Below, piece after piece: positions 9,079 through 18,481 of a stretch of 64,000 nucleotides of DNA. The notes under the pieces were generated by a model. That model was not told the DNA's origin, searched no databases, and was given only the letters and a program-made list of their open reading frames with translations. Position numbers and translations under genes: made by a program. This stretch comes from Chromatiaceae bacterium. Its GTDB lineage: Bacteria > Pseudomonadota > Gammaproteobacteria > Chromatiales > Chromatiaceae. Location of the stretch: contig CP037918.1 in assembly GCA_019356535.1 (NCBI GenBank), positions 1,520,315 through 1,584,314 on the forward strand, in the 5' to 3' direction. How positions within the stretch are numbered: the first letter of the stretch is position 1; every line of letters starts with the position of its first letter.

Positions 9079-10131
9079 CTAGCAACACCCCCCACCACCG
9101 ACGTCGCCGGGCGCTTCGGTATCGAAGGGCAGATGGTCGCCACAATCGGTGAACAGGCCGTAATGGGTCTGCCAGTCGCCGAAAAAGTCGAAATACGGCG
9201 CGAAACGGGTCTCATGCAGCATGCGCCAAGTGTTGCCACACACAGGAAACAGCCGTCCCCGCTCGATCCGGTGGTGCTTGTCGAGCACGAAGGTGTCTTC
9301 CTGTCCGGCGATGCCGCCACGATAGCGCACCGCCTGCCCATAGTCCTCGCAGGCGCTCTCCAACGCCGGCAGCTTGAACAGCCGCCAGGTGGCCGACCAG
9401 AAACGCAGGTTGCCCAGGTGCGCGCGGATCTGCGGATCGTTCACCCCCAGCGGGCGGTCTTCGACCAGGCGCGGATCGACAAAGCCTGCCGCGCGCGCCA
9501 GGCGCAGAAAATCATTCCAGTACAGTGCGCCAGCCAGGCACTCGCCGTGCAGCACCGGATCCGAACGCAGCGCATCCGGCACCCGGCGATCGGCATACAC
9601 ATCGGAAAAGTACAGCTCGCCCCCCTCTTTCAGCAGATCCCAGGCGGCACGCAACACCGCGCCCTTGTCCTCGACCAGGTTGATCACGCAGTTGGAAACG
9701 ATCAGATCGAAGCTACCGGGTGCCAGCCCCAGGGCATCCAGGTGCTCGATGTCGCCCTCGACGAAATGCACGTTCGATGCGGCATAACCGAAACGCTCGC
9801 GGTGCCACTCCAGGTGCTCGCGGGCCACGGCCAGCTGTTCAGGCGTCATGTCCACACCGACCACCGAGCCCTGTTCACCCACCAGTTGCGACAACACGTA
9901 GCAGTCCTGCCCGGAACCCGAGCCCAGGTCCAGCACCGCCAGGCCCTCGAGCTGTGCCGGGACGACCAGGCCGCAGCCGTAGTAGCGCGCCGTGACCTCG
10001 GGGTGTACCCGTGACAGCGCCTCGCGCAGGTGCAGCGGCAGCTCGCCGCTGGTGCAACAGGCATCGGTCTTGAGGTCTGCGTTGCTCTGCAACACCTTGC
10101 CGTAGTAATGCTGGACTTGTTCCTTCATCAA
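9079..10131 (-). CDS. arsM: Arsenite S-adenosylmethionine methyltransferase
   Basis: Methylates trivalent arsenic using SAM. 350 aa. The SAM site is VLDLGSGSGQDCYVL near residues 66-80. Cysteines at 25/26, 53, 148 (VSNCVINL) and 198 (HGECLAGALYW) match the four-cysteine pattern of ArsM; the 148-198 spacing of 50 equals that of characterised algal ArsM. The C-terminus ends GGGGCC, a vicinal cysteine pair that could bind metalloid. Last gene of an operon: its start overlaps the cyclotransferase stop by four bases (ATGA). Confidence 0.9.
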   Translation of the reverse strand: MMKEQVQHYYGKVLQSNADLKTDACCTSGELPLHLREALSRVHPEVTARYYGCGLVVPAQLEGLAVLDLGSGSGQDCYVLSQLVGEQGSVVGVDMTPEQLAVAREHLEWHRERFGYAASNVHFVEGDIEHLDALGLAPGSFDLIVSNCVINLVEDKGAVLRAAWDLLKEGGELYFSDVYADRRVPDALRSDPVLHGECLAGALYWNDFLRLARAAGFVDPRLVEDRPLGVNDPQIRAHLGNLRFWSATWRLFKLPALESACEDYGQAVRYRGGIAGQEDTFVLDKHHRIERGRLFPVCGNTWRMLHETRFAPYFDFFGDWQTHYGLFTDCGDHLPFDTEAPGDVGGGGCC

Positions 10132-10547
10132 TCAGACTCCCGGGTGCGGAGAAAAAGGCGCATTGTACGGCGTCTCCGGCCTCGCTTCGTAGCAGGCACT
10201 TGCCAGGTGCCGTGCGCCAGGGCGCTGCGATAGCGCGGGCGCCAGCGATAGACCCAGGCCGCTCGGCGCCGCCCGTCGGCAAGACGCACCCACACCCGCA
10301 CGCGCTGGTAGGGCGTGCCCTCGTAGGCATCCAGGCGATGCCACATCGCCGGGGTGATGCCCCGGTACAGCAGGCCGGCGACACGCCCACCGGGACTCTC
10401 GACCAGTCCCGGCCAGGGGCGTCCGGACACCGGTCGCGCCTGCCAGCCGTCGAGCCAGGCCGGCTCGCCGTGGTCATGGCGACCGCTGATCCGCCGCCAG
10501 GTCGCCGGGTCCACCAGGGTGCCATAGACAAACAGTGCGTCGTTCAT
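10128..10547 (-). CDS. Gamma-glutamylcyclotransferase-like protein (AIG2/GGCT fold)
   Basis: 139 aa from ATG 10547. The N-terminal FVYGTLVDPATW is the substrate-binding YGSL-type loop of the family, and DAYEGTPYQR supplies the likely catalytic glutamate. Members remove gamma-glutamyl groups as 5-oxoproline. It overlaps both neighbours by ATGA: the regulator's stop upstream and the arsM start downstream. The operon context suggests a role in gamma-glutamyl thiol or arsenic-conjugate metabolism, which is inference. The arginine-rich C-terminus (KRGRRRRTMRLFLRTRE) is unusual. Confidence 0.8.
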   Translation of the reverse strand: MNDALFVYGTLVDPATWRRISGRHDHGEPAWLDGWQARPVSGRPWPGLVESPGGRVAGLLYRGITPAMWHRLDAYEGTPYQRVRVWVRLADGRRRAAWVYRWRPRYRSALAHGTWQVPATKRGRRRRTMRLFLRTRESD

Positions 10548-11212
10548 CCGTTTCCGCCCTCCACCGGCAGGCCGGCCAGTCGCCACTCGGGCAAGCCACC
10601 TGCGAGCCGGTGCGCGACAAGACTGGCCTCGCGCAGACGCGCCACCGCCTCGAAGGCGAGCACGCAGTGCGGCCCCCGGCAATAGGCCACGATCTCCTCG
10701 GAGCCGGCCAGCTCGTGCAGACGCGACGCCAGCTCCTCGAGGGGGATGTTGATCGCGCCGGGCAGGTGCCCAGCCGCGTATTCCTCGGGAGGACGCACGT
10801 CCAGCACGGTGACCAGCCCCTCGCGGGCGCGCGCAAGGAGTTCATCGGCCGGCACCGGCTCGAGCCTGTCCTTGACCCGCAGGTAATCGTCGACCAGGCG
10901 CTGCACCTCGGCACGATGCCGCTCTGCCACCTCGCGCAGCGCACCGAACAGGCGCATCACATCGTCGCCACTGAGTCGATACCAGACCCGCTGACCCACC
11001 TTGCGGCTGACCACCAGCCCGGCTTGTCGCAGTTGTTGCAGATGCTGCGAGGCATTGGCCACCGACAAGCCCGCCGCCCGCGCCAACGACTCCACGCTGC
11101 GCTCGCCCTGAGCGAGAAACTCCAGCAGCTCGAGCCGGTTCGCGTGGCCCAGCGCTCGCGCCACCTGCGCAAACTGGGTAAAGAGGTCCTTCTTGAACGA
11201 TCCGCTTGACAT
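10544..11212 (-). CDS. ArsR-family repressor fused to a rhodanese domain
   Basis: About 222 aa from ATG 11212 (MSSGSFKKDL); an upstream in-frame start at 11230 is possible. A winged helix lies near residues 15-95, with the recognition helix SVANASQHLQQLRQAGLV. A rhodanese domain with VLDVRPPEEYAAGHLPGAINIP and active loop CRGPHC follows, near residues 130-215. Such fusions are thought to sense persulfide, metalloid or redox state through the rhodanese cysteine. First gene of the operon with the cyclotransferase and arsM; a palindrome lies just upstream of its start. Confidence 0.9.
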   Translation of the reverse strand: MSSGSFKKDLFTQFAQVARALGHANRLELLEFLAQGERSVESLARAAGLSVANASQHLQQLRQAGLVVSRKVGQRVWYRLSGDDVMRLFGALREVAERHRAEVQRLVDDYLRVKDRLEPVPADELLARAREGLVTVLDVRPPEEYAAGHLPGAINIPLEELASRLHELAGSEEIVAYCRGPHCVLAFEAVARLREASLVAHRLAGGLPEWRLAGLPVEGGNG

Positions 11213-11232
11213 GTCCCGGCATCCAATCAATT

Positions 11233-11254
11233 ATTCAAGTGACTAATTGAATAT
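11233..11254. promoter_or_regulatory. Likely operator of the ArsR-rhodanese repressor
   Basis: Perfect seven-base inverted repeat TATTCAA / TTGAATA with an eight-base spacer, set in an AT-rich island of otherwise GC-rich DNA. It lies between the divergent repressor and the hydroxylase gene. Form and position fit an ArsR/SmtB-type operator and could control both directions. Confidence 0.6.
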
Positions 11255-11295
11255 TAGCCGTCAGCGACCGCACCGGCAAACACCGAGGACACGAG

Positions 11296-12159
11296 ATGGA
11301 CTGGAACCAGTGGCTACTGTCCCACGAAATCCCCCTGCGCCTGGGTTTCTTCTTCGGTACTTTCGCCCTGATCGCTCTCTGGGAAGGACTGGCGCCGCGG
11401 CGTACGCTCAGTATTGGTCGCGGGCTGCGCTGGGCCAGCAACATCGGCATCGTGGTGCTCAACAGCCTGCTGCTGCGCCTGTTGTTCCCGGCCGCCGCGG
11501 TGGGCGTAGCCGCGGCGGCCGAGGCCGGTGGCTGGGGGCTGTTCAACATCTACCCCCTTGGCAGCTGGCCCGAGGTAGCGCTCTCGGTGATCGCCATGGA
11601 CCTGGCGATCTACCTGCAACACGTCATGGTGCACGCCGTACCAGCGTTGTGGCGGCTGCATCGGGTGCACCATGCCGACTTGGACTACGACGTGACCACC
11701 GGCGCGCGCTTTCACCCACTGGAGATCGTACTGTCGATGCTCATCAAGTTCGCCACCATCCTGGTACTGGGGCCACCGGTGGTGGCGGTGCTGATCTTCG
11801 AGGTGCTGCTCAACGCCAGCTCCATGTTCAACCACGGCAACATCCGCTTGCCGGCTGGCGTGGACCGCCTGTTGCGCCGGGTGCTGGTCACCCCGGACAT
11901 GCACCGGGTGCATCACTCGGTGGAGGACGACGAGGCCAACAGCAACTTCGGCTTCGCCCTGTCGTGGTGGGATCGCCTGTTCGGCACCTACCGCGAGCAG
12001 CCGCGTGCCGGACACCAGGACATGGCCCTGGGCATTCGCGGCTGGCGCAACCCGCAGGATGTCGATCGCCTGCCCGGCATGCTGAGCCTGCCCTTCCGCG
12101 GGAAGGTGAACGACTATGTCATCAACCGCCGCCACTGGGACAAGCCCGATGCCCCCTGA
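11296..12159 (+). CDS. Sterol desaturase / fatty acid hydroxylase family protein
   Basis: 287 aa membrane-bound non-haem diiron oxygenase. Histidine clusters QHVMVH, LHRVHH, FNHGN and MHRVHHS follow the H-x3-4-H, H-x2-HH, H-x2-HH pattern of the superfamily, between hydrophobic helices near residues 15-35, 45-70, 90-115 and 150-175. The substrate (lipid or sterol-like hydrocarbon) cannot be told from sequence. Divergent from the ArsR-rhodanese operon across a shared 65-100-base control region; its stop overlaps the start of the TVP38-like gene. Confidence 0.88.
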   Translation: MDWNQWLLSHEIPLRLGFFFGTFALIALWEGLAPRRTLSIGRGLRWASNIGIVVLNSLLLRLLFPAAAVGVAAAAEAGGWGLFNIYPLGSWPEVALSVIAMDLAIYLQHVMVHAVPALWRLHRVHHADLDYDVTTGARFHPLEIVLSMLIKFATILVLGPPVVAVLIFEVLLNASSMFNHGNIRLPAGVDRLLRRVLVTPDMHRVHHSVEDDEANSNFGFALSWWDRLFGTYREQPRAGHQDMALGIRGWRNPQDVDRLPGMLSLPFRGKVNDYVINRRHWDKPDAP

Positions 12160-12811
12160 AATGCGCCGCGGGCTGATCGCCCTGTTGCTGATCGCTGCTG
12201 TGATCGCCGCCTGGAGCGGGCGCGATGCGCTCACCCCAGCGGCCTTGGCCGACGCCCTGGAACGGCTCGGCGCCTTCGCTCCCCTGCTGTTCGTCCTGCT
12301 CTATGCCCTGGGCACAGTGCTGTTCCTGCCCGGCATCGCGCTGACGCTCGCCGGCGGCATCCTGTTCGGGCCGGTCTGGGGCACGTTATACAACCTGACC
12401 GGTGCCACCCTGGGCGCCACTCTGGCCTTTCTGCTGGCCCGCCACCTGGCCGGCGACTGGGTACGCCGGCGCAGCGGTCCGCGCCTGCGGCGGCTGATCG
12501 AGGGCGTGGAGGCCGAAGGCTGGCGTTTCGTTGCCTTCACCCGGCTGGTGCCGCTGTTTCCCTTCAACCTGCTTAACTATGCCCTGGGGCTCACCCGAGT
12601 CCCGCTGGGCCAGTACGTCCTTGCCAGCGCCCTGTGCATGTTCCCGGGTGCCATTGCCTACACCTGGCTGGGCTACGCGGGCAGCGAGGCCGCCACCGGC
12701 AGCGAGGGCTGGGTGCAAAAGCTGCTGCTGGCGCTCGCCCTGCTCGCCGCCGCGGGATTCCTGCCTCGCCTGGTGCGGCGACTGCGTGGTGCAAAGAACG
12801 ACAGCAACTGA
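12149..12811 (+). CDS. TVP38/TMEM64 (VTT domain, DedA-like) membrane protein
   Basis: 220 aa from ATG 12149, overlapping the preceding stop; ATG 12161 is an alternative. The core contains FLPGIALTLAGGILFGPVWGT, the family's signature loop with reentrant helix, and FTRLVPLFPFNLLNYALGLT. About five membrane segments. SNARE-associated/VTT proteins are implicated in lipid scrambling or membrane homeostasis; the exact role is unknown. Coupling to a lipid hydroxylase fits membrane-lipid work. Confidence 0.88.
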   Translation: MPPEMRRGLIALLLIAAVIAAWSGRDALTPAALADALERLGAFAPLLFVLLYALGTVLFLPGIALTLAGGILFGPVWGTLYNLTGATLGATLAFLLARHLAGDWVRRRSGPRLRRLIEGVEAEGWRFVAFTRLVPLFPFNLLNYALGLTRVPLGQYVLASALCMFPGAIAYTWLGYAGSEAATGSEGWVQKLLLALALLAAAGFLPRLVRRLRGAKNDSN

Positions 12812-12813
12812 GC

Positions 12814-14364
<1,551 letters not shown>

Positions 14365-14400
14365 CGCATCCTCCTTGCTCGGGAGGACCGAGTATAGCGC

Positions 14401-15768
14401 TCAGATCACCCGCGAGAAGCGCGCCGGGGTCTGCCCGAGGTAGGCGTCGAACACCATACAGATATTGCGGATCAGCAGGCGCCCGGCATCGGTAACGCGG
14501 ATGCCGGTCTCGTCCAGCACCAGCAGACCATCGGCCTGCATGGGCACGAGCCGTTCCAGCTCGGTGGCGAAGTAATCGTGCACCTCGATCTCCCAGCGCT
14601 GGCCGAAGTCGGCGAAGTCGAGCCGGAACTGGCAGATCAGCTCGCCGATGAGGTCGCGACGGATGCGGTCATCGCGGCTCAGGCGCAGGCCGCGCTCAAT
14701 GGGCAGCTCGCCGCGCTCGATGGCGGCATAGTAGCTGTCCAGGTCCTTGACGTTCTGCGCATAGGTGTCGCCCACGCTACCGATGGCGCTCACCCCGAAG
14801 GCCAGCAGGTCGCAGTGCGCGTGCGTGGAATAGCCCTGGAAGTTGCGGTACAGCTCACCGCGCTCCTGCGCCAGCGCCAATTCGTCGTCAGGCAGCGCGA
14901 AGTGGTCCATGCCGATATACACATAGCCGGCATCCTGCAGCTTCTCGCCGGCCATCTGCAGGATATCCAGCTTGACCTGCGGTGGCGGCAGCTCGGCCGC
15001 GTCGATGCGCCGCTGCGGCTTGAAGCGCTCGGGCATGTGCGCGTAGTTGAAGATGGAAAGGCGGTCGGGCCGCTCGGCGATCACCGCATCCAGGGTGTGC
15101 GAGAAGGATGCCAGCGTCTGCCGCGGCAACCCATAGATCAGGTCGATGCTCACCGAACGGAAGCCCAGTTCGCGCGCACGGCGCATGGCGCCGAAGGTCT
15201 GTTGCGCACTCTGGATACGGTTGACCGCGCGCTGCACCTCGGGGTCGAGATCCTGCAGGCCCAGACTCATGCGGTTGAAACCGATCTCGCGCAGCACCTC
15301 CAGAGTGTCCTCGCGCACCTCGCGTGGGTCGATCTCGATGGAGTACTCCCCGCTGTCATCGTCGAGCAGGCGGAAGTGCTCGCGGGTGCGCGCCATCAGC
15401 CAGCGCATCTGCTCGTTGTTCAGGAAGGTCGGAGTGCCGCCACCCCAGTGCAGCTGCTCCACCGGCTGGCCCTGCTCGAAGATGGCCGCCTGCAGGGCCA
15501 TCTCGCGATCCAGAGCGCGCAGATAGGGCTCGCTCTTGGCGCGGTCCTTGGTGGCGATCTTGTTGCAGGCGCAATAGAAGCAGATGGTGTCGCAGAAAGG
15601 GATGTGGAAGTACAGCGACAGGGCGCGTGAACGGCCCGCTGCGGCGCGATAGTCCGCTTCTGTGAAGTCGTCGCGGAACTGCACCGCCGTGGGATAGGAA
15701 GTGTAACGGGGACCCGGGCGATCGTAGCGGTCGATCAGGTCCTGATCGAAGGAGAAGTGCGCTTTCAT
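14401..15768 (-). CDS. hemN: Oxygen-independent coproporphyrinogen III oxidase
   Basis: Radical SAM enzyme of anaerobic haem synthesis, converting coproporphyrinogen III to protoporphyrinogen IX. 455 aa, the full HemN length. The cluster motif CDTICFYCACNK (CxxxCxxCxC) lies near residues 58-70, preceded by LYFHIPFC; GGGTPTFL and a C-terminal HemN domain follow. Length and the extra cysteine separate it from HemW. An FNR-like palindrome at 15804-15817 sits about 36 bases upstream of the start, so induction at low oxygen is expected. Confidence 0.95.
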   Translation of the reverse strand: MKAHFSFDQDLIDRYDRPGPRYTSYPTAVQFRDDFTEADYRAAAGRSRALSLYFHIPFCDTICFYCACNKIATKDRAKSEPYLRALDREMALQAAIFEQGQPVEQLHWGGGTPTFLNNEQMRWLMARTREHFRLLDDDSGEYSIEIDPREVREDTLEVLREIGFNRMSLGLQDLDPEVQRAVNRIQSAQQTFGAMRRARELGFRSVSIDLIYGLPRQTLASFSHTLDAVIAERPDRLSIFNYAHMPERFKPQRRIDAAELPPPQVKLDILQMAGEKLQDAGYVYIGMDHFALPDDELALAQERGELYRNFQGYSTHAHCDLLAFGVSAIGSVGDTYAQNVKDLDSYYAAIERGELPIERGLRLSRDDRIRRDLIGELICQFRLDFADFGQRWEIEVHDYFATELERLVPMQADGLLVLDETGIRVTDAGRLLIRNICMVFDAYLGQTPARFSRVI

Positions 15769-15803
15769 GCGACAGAGTTTATGGCGTATGGCCGCTCCCC
15801 GAA

Positions 15804-15817
15804 CTGACCCAGGTCAA
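15804..15817. promoter_or_regulatory. FNR/Dnr-type palindrome upstream of hemN
   Basis: CTGACCCAGGTCAA (minus strand TTGACCTGGGTCAG): half-sites TTGAC / GTCAG with a four-base centre, one or two bases off the FNR consensus TTGAT-N4-ATCAA on each side. hemN is a classic Anr/FNR target. The same 14 bases occur at 23592-23605, before the diiron-like protein gene. Confidence 0.6.
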
Positions 15818-15818
15818 G

Positions 15819-16145
15819 TTACAGGTCTTCCTCGTCCACCTCGAGCCCCTTGCGGTGGGTCTCGTTGATCTGCTTGAGCAGGGTATGGAAAGGGATCTCA
15901 TGCTCGAACCGGCGCAGCACGTCCATGAACAGCAGGTCCTCGCGACCGAAACGGTAGCTGCCGTTGCACATGGCGTCATAAACCTGCCGGATACCCTCTT
16001 CCAGCGGCTCGATGTAGGCCGGGAAGCGCGCCAGCTCGTCCTCGGCATCGTACATCAGGCAGTTCTTGAGATCCTCGAGCTCGAACAGGGCGTTCTTCAC
16101 CCAGTCGGCATATTCCTCGGCGGTACGTGCGCGACGCAGACTCAT
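15819..16145 (-). CDS. Conserved small protein of unknown function
   Basis: 108 aa, acidic and mostly helical, starting MSLRRARTAEEYADWVKNALFELEDLKNCLMYDAED. There are no membrane segments and no signal peptide. I do not recognise the family. It begins three bases after the prmB stop, so it is co-transcribed with prmB. Its stop adjoins the FNR-like site and hemN follows 50 bases later. The sequence looks like a real, compositionally normal gene of this genome. Confidence 0.75.
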   Translation of the reverse strand: MSLRRARTAEEYADWVKNALFELEDLKNCLMYDAEDELARFPAYIEPLEEGIRQVYDAMCNGSYRFGREDLLFMDVLRRFEHEIPFHTLLKQINETHRKGLEVDEEDL

Positions 16146-16148
16146 GCT

Positions 16149-17084
16149 TCAGCCCTCCACAAACACATCGTGAAACTCGGCCAGTTGTTCGGCGGTGAGC
16201 AGGAAGACGCCATCGCCGCCGCGTTCGAAATCCAGCCACAGGAAAGGCACGTCGGGATAACGTGCCATCAGGAGATCGGCGCTTGCGCCAACTTCGCACA
16301 CCAGTATACCACCCTCGTTCAGGTGCTCAGGCGCCTCGGCCAGGATGCGCGCGACCACCACCATGCCGTCCTCGCCGGCGGCCAGCCCCAGGCGTGGCTC
16401 GCGGTGGTATTCGGGCGGCAAGGTCGCCATCTCGGCCTCGCTCACATAGGGCGGATTGCTCACGATCAAGTCGTAGCGCTCGCCAGCCAGCCCCGCATAG
16501 ACATCGGACTGCACGACGCGCACCCGCTCTTCCAGGCCATATCGCTCGATGTTGCGCTGCGCCACTTCCAGAGCCTCGGGCGAGATGTCGGCCAGATCCA
16601 CCCGCGCCTCGGGAAAGGCATGCGCACAGGCGATACCAATGCAGCCCGAGCCAGTACACAGATCCAGTACGCTGCGTACACGCTCGGCATCGAGCCAGGG
16701 CTCGAACCGGGCCTCGATCAACTCGGCGATGGGCGAACGTGGCACCAGCACGTGCTCGTTCACTTCGAAGACCAACCCGGCGAAGAAGGCACGGCCTGTG
16801 ATGTGTGCCAGCGGCACTCGGTCCTCGACCCGGCGGCGCAGGCGACGTGCGAGCTCGGCGGCCTCGGCACGGGTGACCCGGGCGTCCAGGAACGATTCGG
16901 GCATGGAATGGTCCAGGTGCAGGGTCGCGAGCACCAGTTCCAGAGCCTCGTCGAAGGCATTGTCGGTGCCATGGCCGAAGAACAGGCCGTGGGCCTCGAA
17001 GGTGCTGGCGCTCCAGCGCACCCAGTCGCGCAGACTGCGCAATTCGTCGAGAGGGATCTCCAGTGTCGTCACATCGTGCCTCAA
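16149..17084 (-). CDS. prmB: Ribosomal protein L3 glutamine methyltransferase
   Basis: SAM-dependent N5-methylation of a glutamine of ribosomal protein L3. 311 aa. SAM loop VLDLCTGSGCIGIA and catalytic NPPYVSEAEM near residues 205-214 define the HemK/PrmB group. The N-terminal helical domain (LRDWVRWSASTFEAHGLFFGHGTDNAFDE, given here only as a landmark starting near residue 18) is PrmB-like rather than PrmC-like. HVLVPRSPIAELI precedes the SAM domain. It is divergent from the HDOD gene. Confidence 0.92.
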   Translation of the reverse strand: MRHDVTTLEIPLDELRSLRDWVRWSASTFEAHGLFFGHGTDNAFDEALELVLATLHLDHSMPESFLDARVTRAEAAELARRLRRRVEDRVPLAHITGRAFFAGLVFEVNEHVLVPRSPIAELIEARFEPWLDAERVRSVLDLCTGSGCIGIACAHAFPEARVDLADISPEALEVAQRNIERYGLEERVRVVQSDVYAGLAGERYDLIVSNPPYVSEAEMATLPPEYHREPRLGLAAGEDGMVVVARILAEAPEHLNEGGILVCEVGASADLLMARYPDVPFLWLDFERGGDGVFLLTAEQLAEFHDVFVEG

Positions 17085-17129
17085 GATAGTCGGGAAACAG
17101 CCGCTACAGGGGGATGACCGTCATGGCCA

Positions 17130-18392
17130 ATGAACCAGACTGTGATTCTACGCGCTTCGAAGAAAATCACCGAAAACAAGGAGCGCCACCCCGACCCCAA
17201 ACGGCTCAGGCGCCTCTACCCCTATGCCGAGCAGCACGCGGCCATGCTGCGCATCATTGCCGCGCACAGCGAGGTGGTCAAACTGCCGGCCGGTCCCTGG
17301 CAGCCCCGGCCCGAACCGGAACACTGCCTGTTCCTGGACCAGGGCCGGCTGCAACTCACTCGCCCAGGGCAACGGCCCTTCCGCCTGGATGCCGAGCAGC
17401 CCGCCGCCGCTTTCCCTCTGCCACTGGACGATACCGACTGGAAGGCACTGACCCCCTGTCGCCTGCTGCGGGTGCCGGCGCGTTACCTGGAGCTGTCCCG
17501 CGGCGCTTCGAGCCGGACGGAAACAGGGATCGAGCTGATCGAGAACGACGCCGAAGCCGATCTCTATCTCGAAAGCCGCGATGAGCTCAAGAAGGGCCGC
17601 TTCGAACTGCCGGCCATGCCCGAACTGGCGATACGCATCGGCAAGGCGCTGGACGATCCGAACACCATCAACGCCGACATCGCACGCCTCATTCAGCTCG
17701 ACCCAGCCCTAAGCGCCCGGGTGATGCGAGTGGTCAACAGCGTCGCCTATGCGGGACGCGAACGCATCGGCTCGCTGCAACAGGCCGTGGCGCGACTCGG
17801 CCGCCAGCAGGTGCGAAACCTGGTGTTCAGCTGCCTCATCAAGGATCTCTTTCGTACCGACTCGCCCGTACTCAAGAACCGCATCCACGCGCTCTGGCGA
17901 CACAGTTGCCGCGTCGCCGCCATCAGTGCGGTACTGGCCCGGCTCACCCCCGGGCTGGACCCGGAACGCGCCCTGCTCGCGGGCCTGGTCCACGACATCG
18001 GCGCCATCCCCTTGCTGCATGCAGCACGCAATCTGCCCGCACTACAGAACGCACCGGGCCTGCTCGACCACCTGATCGACGATCTCAAGGGCGAGGTCGG
18101 GCAGCTTACCCTCGAACACTGGCAGTTCGACAATGAGCTGGCCATGCTGGCACGTCATGCCGAAAACTGGCAGCGACTGGGCACGGCAATACCCGACTAT
18201 CTGGACGTGGTGCTGCTGGCGCAACTGCATGCTGCAGTCGGACAGGACACCGACAGCCATCTGCCGCGCATCGACCAGATCCCGGCGTTCCATCGCCTGG
18301 CACTGGGTCGCCTGACCCCGCGATACTCCATCGCCGTGCTCAATGAGGCGGAACGCGAGATCGCCGAAATCGAAGAACTGCTGCACCACTGA
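17130..18392 (+). CDS. HDOD domain protein with N-terminal cyclic-nucleotide-binding-like region
   Basis: 420 aa. Residues about 30-130 have the spacing of a degenerate cNMP-binding/regulatory barrel (LRIIAAHSEVVKLPAG, LFLDQGRLQLT). The HDOD domain occupies about 155-350: FELPAMPELAIRIGKALDDP, LIQLDPALSARVMRVVNS and a GLVHDIGAIPLL segment, which keeps an HD-like HDIG. HDOD proteins are non-enzymatic or weak signalling scaffolds tied to second messengers and stress. The histidine kinase starts 90 bases downstream on the same strand, so a joint signalling unit is plausible. Translation starts at ATG 17130. Confidence 0.85.
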   Translation: MNQTVILRASKKITENKERHPDPKRLRRLYPYAEQHAAMLRIIAAHSEVVKLPAGPWQPRPEPEHCLFLDQGRLQLTRPGQRPFRLDAEQPAAAFPLPLDDTDWKALTPCRLLRVPARYLELSRGASSRTETGIELIENDAEADLYLESRDELKKGRFELPAMPELAIRIGKALDDPNTINADIARLIQLDPALSARVMRVVNSVAYAGRERIGSLQQAVARLGRQQVRNLVFSCLIKDLFRTDSPVLKNRIHALWRHSCRVAAISAVLARLTPGLDPERALLAGLVHDIGAIPLLHAARNLPALQNAPGLLDHLIDDLKGEVGQLTLEHWQFDNELAMLARHAENWQRLGTAIPDYLDVVLLAQLHAAVGQDTDSHLPRIDQIPAFHRLALGRLTPRYSIAVLNEAEREIAEIEELLHH

Positions 18393-18481
18393 ACGACTGC
18401 GCAGAGCAGAGCTGCCAATTGCGGACACATTCGCGGCCGCCGACCGGTTATAGTGGGGAACGGCGGATTTCCGGAAACGGC

